This document shows, piece by piece, positions 1-10,808 of a stretch of 64,000 nucleotides of DNA. Both the position numbers and the translations under genes were made by a program. Numbering within the stretch: the first letter of the stretch is position 1; each line of letters opens with the position of its first letter. Origin of the DNA: Chitinophaga pinensis (GTDB lineage Bacteria > Bacteroidota > Bacteroidia > Chitinophagales > Chitinophagaceae); assembly GCA_945862385.1 (NCBI GenBank), contig CAMAXV010000006.1:1-64000 (forward strand). The letters run 5' to 3'. A model generated the notes under the pieces. It saw only the letters and a list, made by a program, of their open reading frames with translations, did not search any database and was not told the origin of the DNA.

Positions 1-1382
1 ATTGCAACCTGCTTCTCCACTGATGCCGGCTGGTACTGTCCCTGCTTCAGGATTTCCACGTTACGGGCTCCCTTGTCAATTACAGACTTGGTAGCAGCAT
101 CGAGGTCACCACCAAACTTGGAGAATGCTTCCAGCTCACGGTACAAAGCCTGATCCAGCTTAAGGGTTCCGGAAACTTTTTTCATTGACTTGATTTGCGC
201 ATTACCACCAACGCGGCTTACTGAGATACCTACGTTGATTGCTGGACGGATACCAGCATTAAACAGGTTCGACTCTAGGAATATCTGTCCGTCTGTAATA
301 GAAATCACATTTGTAGGAATATACGCTGATACGTCACCTGCCTGTGTTTCAATGATTGGCAACGCGGTCAATGAACCTCCACCCTTAGCAAGATGCTTGA
401 TAGAATCAGGTAAGTCATTCATCTTGGCAGCAACTTCGTCTTTAGCAATTACTTTTGCTGCACGCTCAAGTAAACGGCTATGCAGATAGAAAACGTCACC
501 AGGATAAGCTTCACGTCCAGGAGGGCGACGCAACAACAAAGACACTTCACGGTAAGCAACTGCCTGCTTGGAAAGGTCATCATAGATGATCAGTGCAGCA
601 TTGCCAGTATCACGTAAGAATTCACCAATTGCAGCTCCTGCAAATGGGGCGTAGAACTGAAGAGGTGCCGGATCAGCTGCAGGGGCTGCCACAATGATGG
701 TGTAATCCATCGCACCATTGTCTTCCAGCGTTTTCATCACACCTGCGATGGTTGAAGCTTTTTGTCCAATTGCTACGTAAATACAATATACTGGCTTACC
801 AGCTTTGTAGAATTCTTTTTGGTTGATGATGGTATCGATAGCAATTGCCGTCTTACCAGTTTGGCGGTCGCCAATGATCAACTCACGCTGACCTCTTCCG
901 ATAGGAATCATCGCATCGATAGCTTTGAGTCCGGTTTGAAGTGGTTCCTTAACCGGCTCGCGGAAGATAACGCCCGGGGCTTTACGCTCCAATGGCATTT
1001 CATAAAGATCACCTGTAATAGGACCCTTACCATCAATGGCTTCGCCCAGGGTGTTGATAACACGACCAACCAGACCCATGCCTGCTTTGATAGATGCAAT
1101 CATACCGGTGCGTTTTACCTTTGAACCTTCTTTGATACCTGCACCTTCACCCATCAATACCACACCTACATTATCCTCTTCAAGATTGAGTGCAATGGCT
1201 TTTACACCATTCTCAAATTCTACCAGTTCACCAGATTTAACGTTATTCAATCCGTATATACGGGCAATGCCATCACCCACCTGGAGTACTGAGCCCACTT
1301 CCTCAAGTTCAGCAGAAGTGTTGAAATTGCTAAGCTGCTGACGGAGTATCGCTGAGATCTCATCGGGCTTAATGTCTATCAT
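1..1382 (-). CDS. atpA: ATP synthase F1 subunit alpha (partial, C-terminus off the window)
   Basis: The minus strand from an ATG at 1382 translates as F1-ATPase alpha, the non-catalytic nucleotide-binding subunit of the alpha3-beta3 head on the cytoplasmic face. The N-terminus [16 protein letters not shown] and the P-loop GDRQTGKT near residue 170 are typical. About 460 residues of the usual 520-odd are present; the stop lies beyond base 1. It is the last visible gene of the atpB-E-F-H-A series and follows atpH by 31 bp, so it is co-transcribed with the rest. The gamma-subunit gene would be expected just outside the window. Confidence 0.97.
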   Translation of the reverse strand, partial: MIDIKPDEISAILRQQLSNFNTSAELEEVGSVLQVGDGIARIYGLNNVKSGELVEFENGVKAIALNLEEDNVGVVLMGEGAGIKEGSKVKRTGMIASIKAGMGLVGRVINTLGEAIDGKGPITGDLYEMPLERKAPGVIFREPVKEPLQTGLKAIDAMIPIGRGQRELIIGDRQTGKTAIAIDTIINQKEFYKAGKPVYCIYVAIGQKASTIAGVMKTLEDNGAMDYTIIVAAPAADPAPLQFYAPFAGAAIGEFLRDTGNAALIIYDDLSKQAVAYREVSLLLRRPPGREAYPGDVFYLHSRLLERAAKVIAKDEVAAKMNDLPDSIKHLAKGGGSLTALPIIETQAGDVSAYIPTNVISITDGQIFLESNLFNAGIRPAINVGISVSRVGGNAQIKSMKKVSGTLKLDQALYRELEAFSKFGGDLDAATKSVIDKGARNVEILKQGQYQPASVEKQVA

Positions 1383-1413
1383 AATTGCTTATTTTATGCG
1401 TGAACGTATTATT

Positions 1414-1974
1414 TTAAATTTCGCTTACGTACATATTCTTAATGAACTGACGTTTGATGAATTGCAAATCATGCTTTATGCTGGCATCAAAAAGCTGATC
1501 ATCCACCTGCACAACCAGTCCACCCAGAATTGCCGGATCCACTTTTTCCTGCAATTCAATGGTTTTATCCTGCATCATCTTGTTTTTAGACAGGAGTGAG
1601 GTTATTTCTGACTTAATTTCCGCAGAAACCGGCACAGCTGTAGTCAGCTCCACCACTTTAATACCTTTATGTTCCCTGTACAGTGATGCATATGATTCGA
1701 TCATCTCGGCAATAGCCACAGACCTGCCTTTGGAAAAGATCAACCTGAAGAAAGCTGAAGTAACTGACTGAACACTACCCGCAAAAACTGCCTCAAAAAT
1801 GGCAATTTTTTTGTCGCTGCGTATGATGGGGGAAGTCAGTATTACCTTGAGCTCAGGATGGTCAACCCCGGATATCAATGCCAGATCATTCCGCACTTCT
1901 TCCAGTTTTCCTGTTTCCAGAGCCAGGTCAAAAAGCGCCTTCGCGTATCTGGATGCAACTTTTGTTTGACGCAT
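1414..1974 (-). CDS. atpH: ATP synthase F1 subunit delta
   Basis: This 186-residue protein is the delta (OSCP-type) subunit, which ties the top of the F1 head to the peripheral b stalk. The N-terminus MRQTKVASRYAKALFDLA is the family signature, and the C-terminal part (VDPAILGGLVVQVDDQLFDAS) matches the conserved delta C-terminal motif. The length is normal. It sits five bases after atpF and 31 bp before atpA in the usual gene order, and has no promoter of its own that I can see. Confidence 0.96.
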   Translation of the reverse strand: MRQTKVASRYAKALFDLALETGKLEEVRNDLALISGVDHPELKVILTSPIIRSDKKIAIFEAVFAGSVQSVTSAFFRLIFSKGRSVAIAEMIESYASLYREHKGIKVVELTTAVPVSAEIKSEITSLLSKNKMMQDKTIELQEKVDPAILGGLVVQVDDQLFDASIKHDLQFIKRQFIKNMYVSEI

Positions 1975-1979
1975 GTTTT

Positions 1980-2480
1980 TTAGTTTCCGAACTGATTTAA
2001 TTCACCAGCCATTTGCTGAATATATTTTTCCTGCTCTGCTTTGTTATCAAGCTGCTTTCTGATAACTTTTTCAGCTACTTCAATGACCATGCTACCAATT
2101 TGGTTTTTCACATCTGTAAGTGCTGCCATTTTTTGTGTCTGGATGGCTGCTTGCGCATCAGCAATTATTTTAGCTGCTTCAGCCTTAGCCTGGTCTTTCG
2201 CTTCGCTTATCAACTTATCTTTTGTCTCTTTGGCTTCTTTCAGCATTTGTGCGCGTTCTTCACGTGCCTGCGCCATGAGGGATTCATTCTCGTTTTTAAG
2301 TTGTGCCATTTCAGCCTTAACCTGTTGCGCAGATGCAAGTGCATCATTGATGCCTTTTTCCCTCTCCGTTAATGAGGAAATGATGATTCCCCATGCGAAT
2401 TTTTTAAGTATGAAAAAAACAATCAGAAAAGCCAGGAGGGTCCACGCCAACAGTCCAATACCCGGTAATAAGAGATCCAT
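1980..2480 (-). CDS. atpF: ATP synthase F0 subunit b
   Basis: This 166-residue protein forms the peripheral stalk. One membrane helix lies at about residues 5-27 (LLPGIGLLAWTLLAFLIVFF), followed by a long charged Ala/Lys/Glu-rich coiled coil, which is the b-subunit plan. I place the start at the ATG at 2480 (MDLLLPGIG...). An in-frame start nine codons upstream would put hydrophilic residues before the membrane anchor and lies close to the hairpin at 2510-2544. It is separated from atpE by 86 bp that hold that hairpin, and from atpH by 5 bp. Confidence 0.95.
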   Translation of the reverse strand: MDLLLPGIGLLAWTLLAFLIVFFILKKFAWGIIISSLTEREKGINDALASAQQVKAEMAQLKNENESLMAQAREERAQMLKEAKETKDKLISEAKDQAKAEAAKIIADAQAAIQTQKMAALTDVKNQIGSMVIEVAEKVIRKQLDNKAEQEKYIQQMAGELNQFGN

Positions 2481-2509
2481 GTTATATATTTTAAATCCAG
2501 TTTTCAAGT

Positions 2510-2544
2510 TACTGCATCCTCCGCCCTGTGCTTTGGATGCAGTA
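2510..2544 (-). promoter_or_regulatory. Intercistronic hairpin between atpE and atpF
   Basis: A perfect 10-bp inverted repeat (TACTGCATCC / GGATGCAGTA) with a 15-base loop lies in the 86-bp gap after atpE. On the minus-strand mRNA no T-tract follows it, so it is not an ordinary terminator. Its place directly 3' of the gene for the most abundant subunit suggests a processing or mRNA-stabilising element; that role is inference. Confidence 0.6.
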
Positions 2545-2566
2545 TGATTTTGTGCGCTGTTATTGA

Positions 2567-3906
<1,340 letters not shown>

Positions 3907-3926
3907 AACAGTCTCGAAATTTTGCG

Positions 3927-3934
3927 CAAAGATA
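3927..3934 (-). promoter_or_regulatory. Promoter -7 box for the ATP synthase operon
   Basis: Read on the minus strand this is TATCTTTG, a perfect match to the Bacteroidota -7 consensus TAnnTTTG, 20 bases upstream of the atpB start. I see no convincing -33 TTTG at the expected spacing, so the call rests on the -7 box and its position. Confidence 0.55.
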
Positions 3935-3983
3935 GTACCGAACGGAGTAATAACCTTGAACTGTGCAAAAAAATAAGCCTTTC

Positions 3984-5774
3984 TTACCCCAGTTGCAGCT
4001 CCTTTAATCTGGCATAATACCCTCCGGTTTGCATAAGCTGGCTATGGGTTCCTTCTTCCACCACCCTTCCCTTCTCCAATACAAGGATTCGGGTAGCCAT
4101 TTGTACAGTTGAAAGCCTGTGTGCAATCACGATGGAGGTCCTCCCCCTGGTAAGCACACTAATGGCATGTTGAATAAGTTGCTCGGTATGGGTATCTACG
4201 GATGATGTGGCTTCATCCAGAATTAAAATAGCAGGTTTGAACAGCATGGCTCTGATAAAAGATAGTAACTGTCTTTGACCAAGCGAAAGTGTCGTCCCCC
4301 TTTCCATCACCTGATAATCGTAATCACCCGGCAGCTGCATGATAAAGTCATGGATTCCAATCATTTTGGCAGTATTTTCCACTTCAGCCCTACTGATTGC
4401 AGGATTTCTGAGTGTTATATTGTCAAGGATAGATCCTGAAAAAAGAAAAACATCCTGCAAAACTACTGCAATTCCTTTCCTCAGGCTGGCGAGGGTAAAT
4501 GCTTCAACAGGTCTGTCATCTACTAAAATGCAGCCCGACTGATGCTGGTAAAGCCTGTTGATCAGGCTGATTATCGTTGACTTACCACTTCCTGTACTTC
4601 CTACAATTGCCAGGGTTTCTCCAGGATTTACTTCAAAACTGATATCATGCAGTACCTGACTATCGTTATTATAGCTAAAATTAACCTGTTGAAAGCTGAT
4701 TTTACCCTGCACTGGCATATCTATGGCCTCAGGTGAATCTATTACCATGTCAGTGTTGTCAATAACCTTCAGCACCCTTTCACCGGCAACCATACCCATC
4801 TGGAGTACATTAAATTTATCGGCAATGACCCTTAATGGCCTGAATAACAAATTCAGCAGCAGCATAAATGAGACAATATGTCCGGCTACATAAATTGCGC
4901 TATCCGCATTTAGGCTGGAAGCATTACGGGACGCATACCACACCAGAATCCCCATGGCAAATGCCAGAACAACTTCAACAACGGGGAAAAAAATGGAATA
5001 GGCAAAAATTGCACGGATATTGGCATCCCTGTGCTTTCGATTGATGGTTTCAAAACGTTGCTTTTCGCGGGATTCTGCCGTAAATGCCTGAATAATTTGC
5101 ATGCCGGAAATATGTTCCTGAACAAATGCATTCAGTGATGCAACTGCATTTCTAACCTGTGTGAAAGACTTGTTTACACTCTCCTTAAAAAAATAGGTGG
5201 CAATAATCATGAGTGGAAAGGGAATCAGACAAACCAGTGTTAGCTGCCAGTCGGTGTAAAACATGGCACCCAGAATAGCTACTATAGAGAGAAAGTCTGC
5301 TAGAATAGGCACCAGTCCTTCTGCAAATATGTCGTTTATAGACTCAATATCATTGATTGTTCTGGTTGTTAGTGTGCCAATTGGCGTCTGATCAAATTGA
5401 CGCAGGTTTAAATTCAATATTTTCTGGTATACGGCCACCCGCATATCCTTCACTACACTGTGTCCCATCCAGGAAGTAAGGTAAGAGAAGTAAAAACGAA
5501 GAACTGCTTCAACTACAAGAATAATGAGCTGAAAGATGGTTACCAAGATCAGGAAGTCAAGAACAGTCTGATAATCAGACTGACCGGCATCATTTACCCT
5601 GGCAAGTGTTTTATTGATAATGAGGGGGCGAAGAGGTGTAAGTATCGCAAGTGTCAGGGTAAGGACTACAGAGATCCTAAACTTTCCTGCATAAGGTTTT
5701 GCGTAGGAAAATATGCGCAGCAGTAAGCTGAAATCAAATATTTTTTTTTCTTTCTTTCCGATATGTCCACTCAT
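3984..5774 (-). CDS. ABC exporter, fused membrane and ATPase domains (MsbA/MdlB type)
   Basis: This 596-residue half-transporter has an N-terminal six-helix exporter domain (about residues 20-330) and a C-terminal ATPase. Walker A is GSTGSGKST at 392-400 and Walker B is ILILDE at 516-521, followed by the D-loop SSVD. The signature motif reads LSLGQ (496-500) instead of the usual LSGGQ. Such proteins work as dimers and export lipids, peptides or drugs; the substrate cannot be told from sequence. I chose the ATG at 5774 because it forms a 4-bp ATGA overlap with the stop of the upstream gene, which implies translational coupling. An in-frame start ten codons earlier is possible. Confidence 0.9.
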   Translation of the reverse strand: MSGHIGKKEKKIFDFSLLLRIFSYAKPYAGKFRISVVLTLTLAILTPLRPLIINKTLARVNDAGQSDYQTVLDFLILVTIFQLIILVVEAVLRFYFSYLTSWMGHSVVKDMRVAVYQKILNLNLRQFDQTPIGTLTTRTINDIESINDIFAEGLVPILADFLSIVAILGAMFYTDWQLTLVCLIPFPLMIIATYFFKESVNKSFTQVRNAVASLNAFVQEHISGMQIIQAFTAESREKQRFETINRKHRDANIRAIFAYSIFFPVVEVVLAFAMGILVWYASRNASSLNADSAIYVAGHIVSFMLLLNLLFRPLRVIADKFNVLQMGMVAGERVLKVIDNTDMVIDSPEAIDMPVQGKISFQQVNFSYNNDSQVLHDISFEVNPGETLAIVGSTGSGKSTIISLINRLYQHQSGCILVDDRPVEAFTLASLRKGIAVVLQDVFLFSGSILDNITLRNPAISRAEVENTAKMIGIHDFIMQLPGDYDYQVMERGTTLSLGQRQLLSFIRAMLFKPAILILDEATSSVDTHTEQLIQHAISVLTRGRTSIVIAHRLSTVQMATRILVLEKGRVVEEGTHSQLMQTGGYYARLKELQLG

Positions 5775-7978
5775 AATTCCATACTGCTTTGCTGTTTTTC
5801 CCAATTGCGGAAGGCTTTTATAAATAATGCGCCAAGATTCTGATGCGGTGGGATATAATTATCCAGCCTTTCCCGGGCATAACCGTCGCGCAACTGGGAT
5901 GAAAGTTGTTTCCATACCCTTACCCAATTCACGCCATTGCCTGTTCTCAGCGACTCATTGATTATCCGCAAAACAGGTTCATTAACCAATCTGGTTCCAA
6001 CTTCTTTGGAAGAAACAATATGTGCATCCGGACAAACAGCCAGTACAGCATCGAGATTTTGGTAACTACCACACGAACCCAGAATAACAACCTTGGATGA
6101 TTCAGGCAACTGCTCAAGGGTATATTTCAGGTGATAGCTGTGACCCCGGTGAACAACAATGGAAGGATGCAGATTACTGTCTGCCAGATTTTGCGACAAC
6201 CTCAATTGGGCCCTGGCATCCAAATCATCACCACCGGAATTATCATGTGGTATGTTGGCATAGATCCTTACCGCTTTTCCTGTTCTGGCAATAATTTCCA
6301 CCCAATCCTCCCGCTGGATCAGCTGCCATTCTTTTCTCCCGCGGAACAAACTCAGGAAATTATGAAAAGATTCTATCCCGTCTTTGTCACCGTAAAAAAA
6401 AAGTTGCTCCACAACCATCCCAGCAGAATCAGCCAATTGGGCATTTGTAAGTCCGTATACCGGAGGAATCTTATATTTCAACATCAGTGATTTGGCACTG
6501 TCTGCAGTTGACCGGAATATGGTTTGTAAAATATCGTAAATGGCCATCCCCCGGTAATTGTTTTTTCGCGTTTGCAGTTCAAGTTGCAGGGAGATTTCCT
6601 GACTTATCCGCTTGGTTACTTCACTGTTTTCAATACTCGCATAGGAATCCGCTACATCCACTGCATTTTCAAGACTCAGACCCTTTTCCAGGCCCTGTAC
6701 AAAAGACCTCATGAGCAAATTGGCATTCATATCAGGCATTGACGCAAGAAAATGATCGAGCTTGTTATAACCTGCAGCCATGCGGATAAACTTTCGGAAA
6801 CGGTCATATTGAACACTTTGCAGCAGGCTGTCTCCTGAAGCATTTCCCAACAGTGACATCAATTTAAGGTAAACACCGCTATAACTTGATGTGTAGAGTA
6901 TGTCTTCTCCATTGACAATTATATAATATAACGCTGCTATTGATAACGGCTCAAGAACCTTGAATCTTGCTGCAGCAGGCTCATCATGAAGTGCGTTGAT
7001 TTCATTGATATAAAATTCATCTGCTTTTTTCTTGATAAGCACATTAATCTCCCTGAGCGACATGTCACTTACACCTGAACCCCTTTGAAGATACTGTTGC
7101 AGCGTGGATACCAGCAGTGCAAAATACCTGTTATCATCCTGCAATTCATGCTTGATGCTATCGATAGTTAATTCACCAAGCAGGATGGAAGGCAAGAATG
7201 GATAAATCAACCGGGCTTTGGGCTCTATCGCAATACGGGCAACAGTACTCACAAGCGGATGGGTGACCTGCTGAATTCTTCTGCCTACATCAGTGCCGGT
7301 AGCGGAGGCATAATTATAAAAATCAGCTGGAAATTCAACTGCAGCCCGGATAAGCAAAGAATCGGCAAAAGGCTGATTCAGGTAGGGCTGAATAGTAGAC
7401 AAAATCTTGTTTGGATTGAGTTCAATAAACTGTCTGTATATCAAAACCCTTATCTGCTCCAACTCTTTGTTATCAAAGAAAACAGTCTGGCTGTTGAAAA
7501 TGAAATCATTTACCCTATAGGAAAAACTAGACAAAGGTGCTATCAATGACTCTCCCGCAAAGTCGAGATTCATATAGACGATAAAAGCCGACAGTGATTC
7601 CGCCATCGACTGAAATGTAATTTGCCCATTTTGCAGGGCCTCAGGCAATTGCCACAAAAGCTTATTTAGCCCTGTCAAATACTTCACCTTAATCCTGTGG
7701 TCAAAACCGGCATGCTGTTCAATGGCTGACTGCAAACTGTCTGACCTTCTGAGGAACGAGTCTATTATGGTTATTTGATTTGCGGGTTCAGTATTCCCAT
7801 TAGGCTGATGAACTAGTTTGAGGGTAACCGTTTCAAGTTTAACTTGGATGGCATCGATATCCTCGTGAAGCTTGACACGCCTTATGTCAATTAAATGCTC
7901 CATTCCAGCAGTATTTGTCTGGGCATGGCTACAGTACGAAACCAAAACAAGCAAACCTGACATGAGGCTTCTGAACAT
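5771..7978 (-). CDS. Secreted protein with a caspase-like (clan CD) C-terminal region
   Basis: This 735-residue protein begins with a signal peptide (residues 1-19, ending CSHA before QTNT). Residues 30-580 are helical with no repeats or family I recognise. The C-terminal 150 residues carry a His/Cys pattern typical of clan CD peptidases such as CHAT, caspase and separase: SIVVHRGHSYH with His610 and His613, then a hydrophobic strand ending GSCGSY with Cys636. Just before it, residues 576-587 hold IPHDNSGGDDLD. The predicted location is the periplasm or outer surface. It is coupled by ATGA overlap to the ABC exporter. Activity is not proven; the fold could be a degenerate or non-proteolytic relative. 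Confidence 0.7.
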   Translation of the reverse strand: MFRSLMSGLLVLVSYCSHAQTNTAGMEHLIDIRRVKLHEDIDAIQVKLETVTLKLVHQPNGNTEPANQITIIDSFLRRSDSLQSAIEQHAGFDHRIKVKYLTGLNKLLWQLPEALQNGQITFQSMAESLSAFIVYMNLDFAGESLIAPLSSFSYRVNDFIFNSQTVFFDNKELEQIRVLIYRQFIELNPNKILSTIQPYLNQPFADSLLIRAAVEFPADFYNYASATGTDVGRRIQQVTHPLVSTVARIAIEPKARLIYPFLPSILLGELTIDSIKHELQDDNRYFALLVSTLQQYLQRGSGVSDMSLREINVLIKKKADEFYINEINALHDEPAAARFKVLEPLSIAALYYIIVNGEDILYTSSYSGVYLKLMSLLGNASGDSLLQSVQYDRFRKFIRMAAGYNKLDHFLASMPDMNANLLMRSFVQGLEKGLSLENAVDVADSYASIENSEVTKRISQEISLQLELQTRKNNYRGMAIYDILQTIFRSTADSAKSLMLKYKIPPVYGLTNAQLADSAGMVVEQLFFYGDKDGIESFHNFLSLFRGRKEWQLIQREDWVEIIARTGKAVRIYANIPHDNSGGDDLDARAQLRLSQNLADSNLHPSIVVHRGHSYHLKYTLEQLPESSKVVILGSCGSYQNLDAVLAVCPDAHIVSSKEVGTRLVNEPVLRIINESLRTGNGVNWVRVWKQLSSQLRDGYARERLDNYIPPHQNLGALFIKAFRNWEKQQSSMEL

Positions 7979-7982
7979 ATAA

Positions 7983-7990
7983 CAAAATTA
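7983..7990 (-). promoter_or_regulatory. Promoter -7 box, four bases before the start codon
   Basis: The minus strand reads TAATTTTG, a perfect TAnnTTTG box. Only four bases separate it from the ATG at 7978 of the caspase-like gene, so transcription would begin at or next to the start codon and the mRNA would be leaderless. Confidence 0.55.
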
Positions 7991-8043
7991 ACGCTTAACA
8001 ATTTAATAATCCACCCTGACAGACATTAAGAAATTAATAAGAG

Positions 8044-8051
8044 TAATTTTG
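8044..8051 (+). promoter_or_regulatory. Promoter -7 box for the two-component operon
   Basis: TAATTTTG matches TAnnTTTG exactly and lies 16 bases before the response regulator ATG at 8068. It faces away from the box at 7983-7990, so the 89-bp gap holds two divergent promoters. Confidence 0.5.
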
Positions 8052-8067
8052 CAGAAAGCCAGTTTCC

Positions 8068-8748
8068 ATGTCAATACCGGCCAAAAAAATCCTGATAGCA
8101 GACGACGAACCAGATATTCTGGAGATTGTCAGTTACAACCTCATGATGCACGGATACGAGGTAGAAACGGCCAAAGATGGTGACCAGGCAATACAAAAAG
8201 CCCGTCAGTTTAATCCAGATCTCATTATCCTGGACATTATGATGCCAAAGAAAAATGGCATTGAAGTCTGCAAGATTCTCCGATCTATGCCTGAATTTCA
8301 GCAGACGCTGATAGTTTTCCTCACTGCACTGAATGATGAACTTTCCCATGTTAAAGGTCTTGAATATGGTGCCGATGACTTCATCAGCAAACCCATATCT
8401 CCTAAAATCATGGTTTCAAAAGTCAATGCGTTCTTCCGCCGTCTAAGCAAACCTGACGAGGTCAAAAGTATGGAGATTGGGGATTTGAGGATAGAACCTG
8501 AAGAATACATGGTTTACCTCAAAAATGAACCTATCAGCCTGGCTAAAAAAGAATTCGAATTACTACAATATCTGGCGTCAAGGCCTGGTAGAGTTTTTCT
8601 GAGAGGAGAAATACTCAACCAAATCTGGGGCAGTGACGTTATAGTTGGAGACAGAACAATTGATGTCCACATCAGGAAAATACGCCAAAAACTCGGACTA
8701 GACTGCATAACAACAGTTAAAGGGGTTGGATATAAGTTCGAGATATAA
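8068..8748 (+). CDS. Response regulator, OmpR/PhoB family
   Basis: This 226-residue DNA-binding response regulator has a receiver domain (residues 6-122) with the acidic pair ADDE at 11-14 and the phospho-acceptor Asp56 in LIILDIMMP. A C-terminal OmpR-type winged helix (about 130-226) ends with RTIDVHIRKIRQKLG. The length is standard. It is followed 32 bp later by a sensor kinase and is its obvious partner. The pair resembles PhoB/PhoR, which answers phosphate shortage, and the polyphosphate genes nearby make that attractive, but no pho-specific residue can be pointed to. Confidence 0.92.
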   Translation: MSIPAKKILIADDEPDILEIVSYNLMMHGYEVETAKDGDQAIQKARQFNPDLIILDIMMPKKNGIEVCKILRSMPEFQQTLIVFLTALNDELSHVKGLEYGADDFISKPISPKIMVSKVNAFFRRLSKPDEVKSMEIGDLRIEPEEYMVYLKNEPISLAKKEFELLQYLASRPGRVFLRGEILNQIWGSDVIVGDRTIDVHIRKIRQKLGLDCITTVKGVGYKFEI

Positions 8749-8780
8749 CTTTCAAGAAAAGGATTCATTAATTTGCAAAT

Positions 8781-9827
8781 ATGTTTGAATCCGGTCATAC
8801 ATCCCCGCTTTCCATTGCAACTATTACTTCACTAATATCAGGTGTTTTCTTTTCATTATTCAGCCTTGCAATGGGGCTTTCATGGGAACTGACACTCATA
8901 GGGGGAAGCATCCTGCTGCTGCTTATTTTTTTTCTGGTAAAATATTTAGTTGAAAAATTCATCCACAGTAAAATCAAACTGATTTATAAATTTATCCACC
9001 AGACAAAGGTTTCAAAACGAGAAGAATTTTTTTTGAAAAATGTATTACCACAGCAAAGTATAGCAGAAGTTGGCGAGGAAGTTTTGCAGTGGGCAGATCA
9101 GCGTAAAACAGAAATGGAGGTACTCGAAAGAAATGAAGCTTTCAGAAAAGAATTTCTGCAAAACCTTTCACATGAATTCAAAACTCCTGCCTTTGCCATT
9201 CAGGGATATCTTGAAACGTTGATTGCAGGGGCATCTGAACGACCTGAAATAAGAACAAGGTTTCTTGAAAATGCTTTTAAAAATACCGAGCGACTGATTA
9301 ACCTAATATCAGACCTAGATGAAATAACCAAACTAGAAAGTGGAAAACTTGCATTGCATTACCAGAACTTCATTATTCATGATCTGATTTTTGATGTATT
9401 TGAAGCGCTGCAGCTAAAAATTGAAAGCAAACATATCAGATGTAACATTAAAAAAGGCTGTGAACAACCTATTTCAGTGTATGCGGATAAAGAAAAGATA
9501 AGACAGGTCCTGATTAACCTTGTTGAAAATGCAATCAAATACGGCAATCAGGAAGGCAAAATAGAAGCCGGCATTTACAGAACAGATGGTAATGTGCTTA
9601 TTGAAATTACTGACGATGGAATTGGTATTGCAGAAGAACATCTTCCGCGAATTTTTGAAAGATTTTTCCGGACAGACTATGGTCGAAGCAGGAATATTGG
9701 TGGTTCCGGATTGGGCTTGGCTATTTGTAAACATATTGTTGAAGCACATGGGCAATTCATACAAGTAAGGAGCAAACCCGGAGTAGGTACCACATTTGGA
9801 TTTACACTCAATAAAAACAAGGAATAA
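8781..9827 (+). CDS. Membrane sensor histidine kinase, PhoR-like
   Basis: This 348-residue kinase has two membrane helices (about 10-30 and 37-56) with almost no loop between them, so it has no periplasmic sensing domain. A short linker leads to the dimerisation/phospho-acceptor helix with His131 in NLSHEFKTP, then the ATPase domain with N-box NLVENAIKYG and glycine boxes DDGIGI and GGSGLGLA. This is the compact PhoR layout of Bacteroidota. It follows the response regulator in the same operon and would phosphorylate it. The signal must come from within the membrane or through a partner protein. Confidence 0.9.
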   Translation: MFESGHTSPLSIATITSLISGVFFSLFSLAMGLSWELTLIGGSILLLLIFFLVKYLVEKFIHSKIKLIYKFIHQTKVSKREEFFLKNVLPQQSIAEVGEEVLQWADQRKTEMEVLERNEAFRKEFLQNLSHEFKTPAFAIQGYLETLIAGASERPEIRTRFLENAFKNTERLINLISDLDEITKLESGKLALHYQNFIIHDLIFDVFEALQLKIESKHIRCNIKKGCEQPISVYADKEKIRQVLINLVENAIKYGNQEGKIEAGIYRTDGNVLIEITDDGIGIAEEHLPRIFERFFRTDYGRSRNIGGSGLGLAICKHIVEAHGQFIQVRSKPGVGTTFGFTLNKNKE

Positions 9828-9941
9828 ATAAACCTTTATTTAAAATTCAAAATAGGTTTCAAAAGCAATATTTAAAGTTTCCTTAATAATTCCTTTATAG
9901 ATAATTGACGTTGATATTGTTGCTTTACACAAATATATCCC

Positions 9942-10808
9942 ATGCTTAAAAGAGAGCTTGATGTTGTAATCATAAGTGACATACATCTTGGAACTTATGG
10001 ATGTCATGCTACAGAACTGGTCAGTTACCTTCGCAGCATTGAGCCCAAATTACTGATTCTTAATGGGGATATCGTAGATATCTGGCAATTTAGAAAGAGA
10101 TATTTCCCGGCATCACATATGCAGGTAATCAAAGAAATATTCAGCATGATGTCTAAGGGAACTAAAACCGTGTACATAACTGGAAACCATGATGAAACAC
10201 TCAGAAGGTACAGCGGGCTGGAAATGGGAAATTTACAACTGGTAGATAAACTCGTGATAGATATCAATGGCGAAAAGACTTGGATATTTCACGGAGATGT
10301 ATTTGACTCAACTACTAAAGGTTCAGCCAAACTTATTGCCAAGCTTGGAGGTCATGGATATGATATACTCATATTGGTGAATAGGGCTATTAACTGGCTA
10401 CTCAAGCTATTAGGAAAAGAGAAAATGAGTTTAAGTAAAAAAGTAAAAAACAGTGTTAAAAAAGCAGTAAGCTGGATTTCAGATTTCGAGCAGACTGCAG
10501 CTGAACTTGCTATTGAAAATAATTATAAAAATGTGATATGCGGACATATCCATCAACCACAAATCAAAGAGGTTGTTACAGATAAAGGATCCGTAACATA
10601 CATGAATAGTGGAGATTGGATTGAGAATCTGACTTCGTTAGAGTATGATAATAACAGTTGGAAAATTCACCACTGGAATGATGTTGAAATAACTGCTCAT
10701 GAAGTGAATCGCATTAAAATAGAAAATAAAATCCCAATGCTCAATGTGATAACAGATGAAGTCCTTCTCAACTTTAATGCTTTATTAACTGCAGCTACTT
10801 CAAGATGA
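9942..10808 (+). CDS. Metallophosphoesterase, LpxH-like
   Basis: This 288-residue calcineurin-type phosphoesterase has the full metal-binding set: SDIHLG (Asp13, His15), NGDIVD (Asp43), GNHDE (82-85) and GHIHQPQ near residue 205. It resembles UDP-2,3-diacylglucosamine pyrophosphatases, but the window has a second, more canonical LpxH at 59105-59869. This copy may therefore act on another nucleotide-sugar or lipid pyrophosphate. It lacks a signal peptide and is cytoplasmic or membrane-peripheral. Its stop overlaps the start of the glycosyltransferase by ATGA at 10805-10808, so the two products are probably made in step and work together. Confidence 0.85.
   Translation: MLKRELDVVIISDIHLGTYGCHATELVSYLRSIEPKLLILNGDIVDIWQFRKRYFPASHMQVIKEIFSMMSKGTKTVYITGNHDETLRRYSGLEMGNLQLVDKLVIDINGEKTWIFHGDVFDSTTKGSAKLIAKLGGHGYDILILVNRAINWLLKLLGKEKMSLSKKVKNSVKKAVSWISDFEQTAAELAIENNYKNVICGHIHQPQIKEVVTDKGSVTYMNSGDWIENLTSLEYDNNSWKIHHWNDVEITAHEVNRIKIENKIPMLNVITDEVLLNFNALLTAATSR

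Noticed and set aside
190-1341. Plus-strand open frames opposite atpA
   Set aside because: They lie antisense to the clear F1 alpha frame and have no protein-like features.
9828-9941. AAACCT/AGGTTT pair after the sensor kinase, considered as a terminator
   Set aside because: Only six pairs around a long A+T loop and no T-tract.
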